A stretch of DNA of 64,000 nucleotides from the NCBI GenBank assembly GCA_018374355.1, contig JAHAFI010000001.1, forward strand, positions 186,001-250,000, in the 5' to 3' direction. The DNA is from Clostridiales bacterium. Its GTDB lineage: Bacteria; Bacillota; Clostridia; Lachnospirales; Lachnospiraceae. The number at the start of each line of letters is the position of its first letter. Position 1 is the stretch's first letter. Of this stretch, positions 59,935 through 64,000 are shown one piece after another. A program made the position numbers and the translations under genes. Under the pieces are notes generated by a model. The model was given only the letters and a program-made list of their open reading frames with translations, had not been told where the DNA came from and did not search any database.

Positions 59935-60825
59935 ATGGCGATTTTTGAAGGCGCTGGTGTAGCGATTATCACACCCATGAAAGATAATTTTGAGGTTAAC
60001 TATGATAAACTGGACGAGCTTCTGGAGGAGCAGATTGCAGGGGGAACCGACTGTATCGTAATCTGTGGTACAACCGGTGAATCCGCAACACTTTCCGAAG
60101 AGGAGCACATCAAAGTTGTCAAATTTACCATTGACAGAGTCGGACACAGAATTCCGGTGATTGCAGGCGCAGGTTCTAATTCCACTGCAACAGCAATCCA
60201 GATGTCTGTGGAGGCTGCCGAAGCGGGAGCAGACGGTCTCCTTCTGGTTACTCCTTATTATAATAAAGCGACCCAGAACGGTCTGATCAAACATTACACG
60301 ACTATTACAGAAGCAGCTAAAATTCCGGCAGTATTATATAATGTGCCCAGCCGTACCGGATGCGCTATGGCTGCCCAGACCATTGCACATCTGGTGAAAA
60401 ATACAGAATACATTGTTGGTATCAAGGAAGCTTCCGGAAATATCAGCCATGTAGCAGAGATCATGCAGCTTTGCGATGGAAATATCGATATGTATTCCGG
60501 AAATGATGACCAGATCGTTCCGCTTCTGTCTCTGGGCGGAAAGGGCGTAATCTCTGTACTTTCCAATATTGCGCCAAAAGAGACCCACGATATCGTAGAA
60601 CTGTTCCTGAGCGGAAAAATCAAAGAAAGCTGTGAGCTGCAGCTTCGTGCCCTGCCGCTGATTAAAGCGCTGTTCAGTGAAGTAAATCCGATTCCGGTAA
60701 AAGCTGCTATGAACCTGATGGGTAAGGAAGTAGGCCCGCTGCGTATGCCTCTGACCGAGATGGAGGATGCTCATAAAGCGATTTTGGCGGAAGAAATGGT
60801 CAAATTCGGACTGAAACTGGCGTAA
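59935..60825 (+). CDS. dapA: 4-hydroxy-tetrahydrodipicolinate synthase
   Basis: Condenses pyruvate with aspartate semialdehyde, the first committed step of lysine/diaminopimelate synthesis. Features: GVAIITPM, CGTTGESATLSEEEH, LLLVTPYYNKATQNGLIKHY (catalytic Tyr), VLYNVPSRTG and the Schiff-base Lys in YIVGIKEASGNI. Length 296 is normal. AAAGGAGA precedes the ATG. Preceded by a lysine riboswitch and a mobile element, and followed by dapB after another insertion. Confidence 0.97.
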   Translation: MAIFEGAGVAIITPMKDNFEVNYDKLDELLEEQIAGGTDCIVICGTTGESATLSEEEHIKVVKFTIDRVGHRIPVIAGAGSNSTATAIQMSVEAAEAGADGLLLVTPYYNKATQNGLIKHYTTITEAAKIPAVLYNVPSRTGCAMAAQTIAHLVKNTEYIVGIKEASGNISHVAEIMQLCDGNIDMYSGNDDQIVPLLSLGGKGVISVLSNIAPKETHDIVELFLSGKIKESCELQLRALPLIKALFSEVNPIPVKAAMNLMGKEVGPLRMPLTEMEDAHKAILAEEMVKFGLKLA

Positions 60826-60833
60826 GCAATATA

Positions 60834-60949
60834 CCGCGAGGTGTTTTCGTGCAGAAGCACGGAAACCCGGGACGTAACTGTTCAGAAGGTCACTGTATTT
60901 GTGACTATGAAGGACAGGGTCCTGAATAGTTACCCCGAGACATACGGCG
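60834..60949 (+). repeat. structured core repeat, interrupted by the 60-bp element
   Basis: CCGCGAGGTGTT, a 10-bp stem (GTTTTCGTGC/GCACGGAAAC) and AACCCG at the left, and CCCGAGACATACGG at the right, match the core of the 144-bp copy at 10422-10565, where the stem has a different sequence but the same length. The 60-bp element splits it, with its CCCG(G/A)GAC site duplicated. Confidence 0.7.
60874..60933 (+). mobile_element. 60-bp GTAAC element nested before dapB, with 8-bp target duplication
   Basis: Runs from GTAACTGTTCAG to CTGAATAGTTAC. Flanks CCCGGGAC (60866-60873) and CCCGAGAC (60934-60941) match at 7 of 8 positions and lie in the core repeat, proving insertion into a pre-existing repeat. 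Thirty-odd bases before the dapB start codon. Confidence 0.85.
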
Positions 60950-60966
60950 CGAAAGAGGAAAAAGTG

Positions 60967-61722
60967 ATGATAAAAGTAATTATGCATGGCTGTAATGGCC
61001 ATATGGGACAGGTAATCAGCGAACTGATCCGGAACGATCAGGAGATCGAAATCGTTGCGGGAATCGATCTGATGGACAACAGGGAGAATGGCTACCCGGT
61101 ATTTACCGACATCTGGACCTGTCAGGTAGAAGCGGATGCGGTAATTGATTTCTGCAATGCAAAAGCAACCGATACGCTGCTGGATTACTGCGTAGAACGT
61201 CAGATTCCGGTGGTTTTATGTACTACAGGACTGAGTGAAGAGCAGTTGAAAAAAGTGGAGGAGGCCAGTAAAAAAGTGGCTGTCCTGAAATCGGCAAATA
61301 TGTCTCTGGGAATCAATCTGCTTCTGAAATTGGTAAAGGAAGCATCCCAGACTCTGGCAGCAGCCGGATTTGACATGGAAATCGTAGAGAAGCATCACCG
61401 CCTGAAGGTGGATGCGCCCAGCGGAACCGCGCTGGCTCTGGCAGACAGCATCAATGAAGGACTTGACAATGCTTACCACTACACCTATGACAGAAGTCAG
61501 GTAAGACAAAAAAGAGATGAGCAGGAAATCGGCATCTCTGCTGTCCGCGGGGGAACGATCGTTGGCGAGCATGATGTGATTTTTGCAGGCTCCGACGAGG
61601 TGATCACCTTCCAGCATACTGCGTATTCCAAAGCAGTATTTGGAAAAGGTGCTATTCAGGCTGCAAAATTTCTGGCAGGAAAAGGGCCGGGATGGTATCA
61701 GATGAGCGATGTGATCGGATAA
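60967..61722 (+). CDS. dapB: 4-hydroxy-tetrahydrodipicolinate reductase
   Basis: NAD(P)H-dependent reductase, second committed step of lysine/DAP synthesis. The nucleotide-binding MIKVIMHGCNGHMGQVI, VDAPSGTALALAD, the catalytic EKHHRLKVDAPSG (His-His and Lys) and the C-terminal GKGPGWYQMSDVIG are typical; 251 residues is normal. The ATG at 60967 is chosen (AGAGGAAA upstream); an in-frame longer reading would translate the mobile element. It is co-directional with dapA and probably under the same riboswitch. Confidence 0.95.
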   Translation: MIKVIMHGCNGHMGQVISELIRNDQEIEIVAGIDLMDNRENGYPVFTDIWTCQVEADAVIDFCNAKATDTLLDYCVERQIPVVLCTTGLSEEQLKKVEEASKKVAVLKSANMSLGINLLLKLVKEASQTLAAAGFDMEIVEKHHRLKVDAPSGTALALADSINEGLDNAYHYTYDRSQVRQKRDEQEIGISAVRGGTIVGEHDVIFAGSDEVITFQHTAYSKAVFGKGAIQAAKFLAGKGPGWYQMSDVIG

Positions 61723-61788
61723 CTGTATTTTAAATGGAAATATATGGAATAGAGAATAAAGTGCAGAAATAACACAATAATTACAAGA

Positions 61789-61827
61789 AGAACAGAAACG
61801 GCCGAAAAAGCCGCGACTGTTCTTTTT
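61789..61827 (+). terminator. Rho-independent terminator after dapB
   Basis: AGAACAG-CGGC (61789-61802) pairs with GCCG-CTGTTCT (to 61823), followed by five T residues. Confidence 0.8.
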
Positions 61828-61933
61828 GCATTTCCAGCGCATATTTTTGCTGTGGTCCGTGCATATTAAGAACAGCAAAAAAATGTTACTGCAAACAGTG
61901 ACAGAAAACTGCAATAAAAAGGAGATGCTGATT

Positions 61934-62389
61934 ATGAAAAGTAAGTGGAGAAAATGTATGATGGCGGCAGCAATGGCAGCAGTGCTTTGCATGGCAGTGA
62001 CCGGATGCGGAAACAAGAACAAAACAACAGAAAACAGTAACGGAACTACAAAAGAAAATACAGTCAATGATAAAAACAAAACAACTGACGGAACGAATAA
62101 CACCAACAATTATGCCGATGATGCGGCAAAGGGAACGAACAACGGAACCGGAACAAATACCCGGAATGAGAACGTAAATGATGCAACCACAGGAGATAAC
62201 CGCCGGGTAGATGAAAACGGAAATGTCATCGAAGATTTGGGTGAAGGAATCGGAGAAGGAATCAAGGATGTGGGCGAAGGTATCGGACAGGGTGTGGAAG
62301 ATATCACCGGAAACGGAAATAATACGGATAACAGAAATAATACAAACAACACGAACAACACAAACAGCACGAACAAAGTGACAGAATAG
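61934..62389 (+). CDS. hypothetical lipoprotein with Asn/Thr-rich low-complexity mature part
   Basis: A 151-residue exported protein. The signal peptide ends with the lipobox AVTGC. The mature chain is dominated by Asn, Thr, Gly and Lys: KNKTTENSNGTTKENT-like repeats at both ends flank a Gly-rich repeat in which EGI(G/K) units recur (GEGIGEGIKDVGEGIGQG, about residues 98-115). Likely a wall-exposed, flexible surface protein; function unknown. AAAAAGGAG precedes the ATG at 61934. Confidence 0.75.
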   Translation: MKSKWRKCMMAAAMAAVLCMAVTGCGNKNKTTENSNGTTKENTVNDKNKTTDGTNNTNNYADDAAKGTNNGTGTNTRNENVNDATTGDNRRVDENGNVIEDLGEGIGEGIKDVGEGIGQGVEDITGNGNNTDNRNNTNNTNNTNSTNKVTE

Positions 62390-62481
62390 ATAGTTACACG
62401 GAATAGTCGAAACACCTTCCGGAATCTTGTGGTTTGGATAAAAAAATGATATCATCAATGCATGGAAAGGGGAATGAGAAA

Positions 62482-63258
62482 ATGAAATTTCGACCATGCA
62501 TTGATATACATAATGGAAAAGTAAAACAAATTGTAGGAGGAAGCCTCAGGGACCGGGGAGATCAGGCGGAAGAAAATTTTGTATCCTGTCAGGATGCTCC
62601 CTTTTATGCCCGGTTTTATCAGTCATATGGGATTAAGGGCGGGCATATCATATTATTAAATCCCGCTTCTTCTCCGTATTATCAGGATACGAAACAGCAG
62701 GCGCTGGAAGCGCTGGGCGCTTACCCTCAGGGACTTCAGGTGGGGGGCGGAATCCATGACAAAAATGCGGAAGAATTTCTGGATGCAGGCGCCAGCCATG
62801 TAATCGTGACCTCCTTTGTATTTAAAGACGGACAGGTCTCATGGGAAAATCTGGAACGGATGCGGCGGGCAGTGGGAAAAGAAAAACTGGTGCTGGATCT
62901 TAGCTGCAGGAAAAAGGACGGTCAGTATTATATCGTCACGGACCGTTGGCAGAAATTCACACAGGTTCCCGTAAATTTTGAAACGCTTGCACAGCTCTCC
63001 TCCTGCTGTGATGAATTTCTGGTACATGCTGTGGATGTGGAAGGAAAGGCTTCGGGAATTGAGACGGAACTGGTAAAAATGCTGGCGCACTGCCATGAGA
63101 TACCGGTGACCTATGCCGGAGGTGTGGGAAGCTTCCGTGATCTGGAAGAGCTTAAAAAAGCGGGAGAGAACCGGGTGGATGTGACCATCGGAAGCGCGCT
63201 TGACTTATTTGGCGGCCACATGGATTTTAAGGAAATTCTGAATTTTTGCAAAAATTAA
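62482..63258 (+). CDS. hisA: HisA of the eukaryotic (HIS6) type
   Basis: Phosphoribosylformimino-AICAR-ribotide isomerase of histidine biosynthesis, a TIM barrel of 258 residues. FRPCIDIHNGKVKQIVGGSL is characteristic of the eukaryotic-type branch, as is GGHIILLNPASSP; GLQVGGGIHD and TYAGGVGSFRDLE are the two phosphate-binding loops. The start at 62482 follows GGAAAGGGG. It is a solitary gene: no other his gene is in the window, whereas typical bacterial hisA sits in a his operon. Confidence 0.85.
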   Translation: MKFRPCIDIHNGKVKQIVGGSLRDRGDQAEENFVSCQDAPFYARFYQSYGIKGGHIILLNPASSPYYQDTKQQALEALGAYPQGLQVGGGIHDKNAEEFLDAGASHVIVTSFVFKDGQVSWENLERMRRAVGKEKLVLDLSCRKKDGQYYIVTDRWQKFTQVPVNFETLAQLSSCCDEFLVHAVDVEGKASGIETELVKMLAHCHEIPVTYAGGVGSFRDLEELKKAGENRVDVTIGSALDLFGGHMDFKEILNFCKN

Positions 63259-63299
63259 CGATAAAGAATATAAATTATCCATAAATTCAACGAAAAAAG

Positions 63300-63328
63300 T
63301 TGCCAAATGCAGAAGAAATTGTTATAAT
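63300..63328 (+). promoter_or_regulatory. sigma-A promoter of hpf
   Basis: TTGCCA (63300-63305), 17-base spacer and TATAAT (63323-63328); the leader of about 55 bases contains a short repeat CTTGTAAAG/CTTTCG. Confidence 0.7.
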
Positions 63329-63390
63329 AAAGCTACTTACAAAAGCTCTTGTAAAGCTTTCGTAAAATAAAGGGCGAAGGGGTTGACAGC

Positions 63391-63918
63391 ATGAAATTTA
63401 TTATTGTCGGAAAGAATATCGAAGTGACGGAAGGTTTAAAATCAGCAGTCCAAGAAAAACTTGGAAAATTGGAAAGGTATTTTACACCCGAGACAGAAGT
63501 CCATGTAACGTTGAGTGTGGAGAAAGAAAGACAAAAGATTGAAGTGACGATTCCGGTGAAGGGAAATCTCATCCGTTCCGAGCAGGTGAGCAGCGATATG
63601 TACGTATCCATTGATCTGGTAGAGGAAGTAATCGAACGTCAGCTTCGCAAATACAAAACCAAAATCATAAATAAACAGCAGGGAGCAGGAAACTTCCAGA
63701 AAACATATATCGAAGATGATTTTATGGAAGATGAAGATGTAAAGATCATTCGTACCAAACGTTTCGGAATGAAACCCATGTATCCGGAAGATGCATGCGT
63801 GCAGATGGAACTTCTGGGACATAATTTCTTCGTTTTCCGCAATGCAGAAACAGATGAAGTGAATGTGGTGTATAAAAGAAAAGGAAATACTTATGGATTG
63901 ATTGAACCGGAATTCTAA
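63391..63918 (+). CDS. hpf: long-form ribosome hibernation promoting factor
   Basis: A 175-residue protein that dimerises 70S ribosomes to 100S during starvation. N-terminal YfiA/S30AE domain (about 1-100: MKFIIVGKNIEVTEGLKSAV, SVDVEKE-like strand, RQLRKYKTKI) and C-terminal dimerisation domain (KIIRTKRFGMKPMYPEDACV, LLGHNFFVFRNAETDEVNVV YKRKGNTYGLIEPEF in two segments). Long form is the rule in Firmicutes. GAAGGGGTT precedes the ATG. Confidence 0.95.
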   Translation: MKFIIVGKNIEVTEGLKSAVQEKLGKLERYFTPETEVHVTLSVEKERQKIEVTIPVKGNLIRSEQVSSDMYVSIDLVEEVIERQLRKYKTKIINKQQGAGNFQKTYIEDDFMEDEDVKIIRTKRFGMKPMYPEDACVQMELLGHNFFVFRNAETDEVNVVYKRKGNTYGLIEPEF

Positions 63919-63930
63919 ACGGGATTTCAG

Positions 63931-63980
63931 GGAGCTGATGCAAACGCAGGAAGGTCTGCGGAGGTATCAGCTCCCTTTTT
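63931..63980 (+). terminator. Rho-independent terminator of hpf
   Basis: GGAGCTGAT (63931-63939) pairs with ATCAGCTCC (63966-63974), with an inner GCAG/CTGC stem and a CTTTTT tail. Confidence 0.85.
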
Positions 63981-64000
63981 ATCTATATTCACAGAATAAT

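Noticed and set aside
59843..60933. CRISPR-like repeats near dapA and dapB
   Set aside because: Only two copies about 1 kb apart with a gene between them and target duplications; they are mobile elements.
60841..60966. N-terminal extension of dapB encoding a peptide (VTVQKVTVFV) that also occurs in a small frame before dapA
   Set aside because: The shared peptide is only the translation of the two mobile-element copies; the normal dapB start is at 60967 with its own ribosome site.
1..64000. tRNA, rRNA, prophage or conjugative element
   Set aside because: No cloverleaf-type tRNA sequence, rRNA signature, integrase, phage structural gene or conjugation gene was recognised; a covariance-model scan would be needed to exclude small RNAs fully.

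Overview
The window looks like chromosomal DNA of a gut Lachnospiraceae bacterium (Firmicutes/Clostridia, Blautia- or Ruminococcus gnavus-like). The reasons are moderate GC content, strong AGGAGG ribosome sites, sigma-A promoters with 17-base spacers, Gram-positive lysine and purine riboswitches, Bce-type and VanRS-type two-component modules, and many carbohydrate genes. I see no rRNA, tRNA, CRISPR array, prophage or complete insertion sequence. The genus is an inference from overall character, not from a marker gene.

Layout. 0-4 kb: galactokinase, then a nucleoside hydrolase and an FGGY sugar kinase. 4-9 kb: a lipoprotein, a CcdA/TlpA thiol-redox pair behind a CRP/FNR-like dyad, a MATE exporter and an HD hydrolase. 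9-10.7 kb: a decay zone with gene remnants, an intact GNAT gene and small mobile repeats. 10.7-17.7 kb: a second HD protein, a DUF3878-like protein, a GH18 protein, a parvulin, guanine deaminase behind a purine riboswitch, and a GH32 fructosidase. 17.7-25 kb: a MATE exporter divergent from its MerR regulator, endonuclease III, an alkyltransferase-like protein, a divergent acyltransferase / zinc-ribbon / HSL-hydrolase module, and a sugar acetyltransferase. 25-28.4 kb: an HsdM-like/HsdS-like pair without HsdR. 28.4-33 kb: a HAD-GNAT fusion, a PAT-like acetyltransferase, a GMP synthase with a shrunken glutaminase domain, and a GNAT. 33-37.7 kb: a complete Bce-type bacitracin/peptide detoxification module. 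38.3-50.6 kb: a mannoside-utilisation locus (UroD-like protein, GH2 beta-mannosidase-like enzyme, ROK repressor, ABC importer without ATPase, GH38 alpha-mannosidase, ROK kinase, SIS isomerase). 50.9-56.8 kb: a VanRS-like system with a CsbB-type glycosyltransferase and YfhO. 56.9-64 kb: TypA, an SSB-like protein, riboswitch-controlled dapA, dapB, a lipoprotein, a eukaryotic-type HisA and a ribosome hibernation factor.

The most striking structure that no gene explains is a family of tiny mobile elements (about 37-144 bp). Their ends are GTAACTGTTCAG and CTGAATAGTTAC, and they are flanked by 8-bp direct repeats that look like target-site duplications. GTAA ends plus 8-bp duplications recall the IS66 family. 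They sit in intergenic gaps close to start or stop codons. One supplies the stop codon of a GNAT gene, one duplicates the ribosome-binding site of the GH2 gene, and two lie directly before dapA and dapB, the second nested in another structured repeat.

Other leads are a guanine-class riboswitch wired as an apparent ON switch before guanine deaminase; the HsdM/HsdS-like pair with altered catalytic motifs; a GMP synthase lacking the amidotransferase cysteine; a textbook MerR 19-bp-spacer promoter; and a probable leaderless acyltransferase mRNA. All functional assignments come from reading translated sequence and recalled family motifs. No database search was run.
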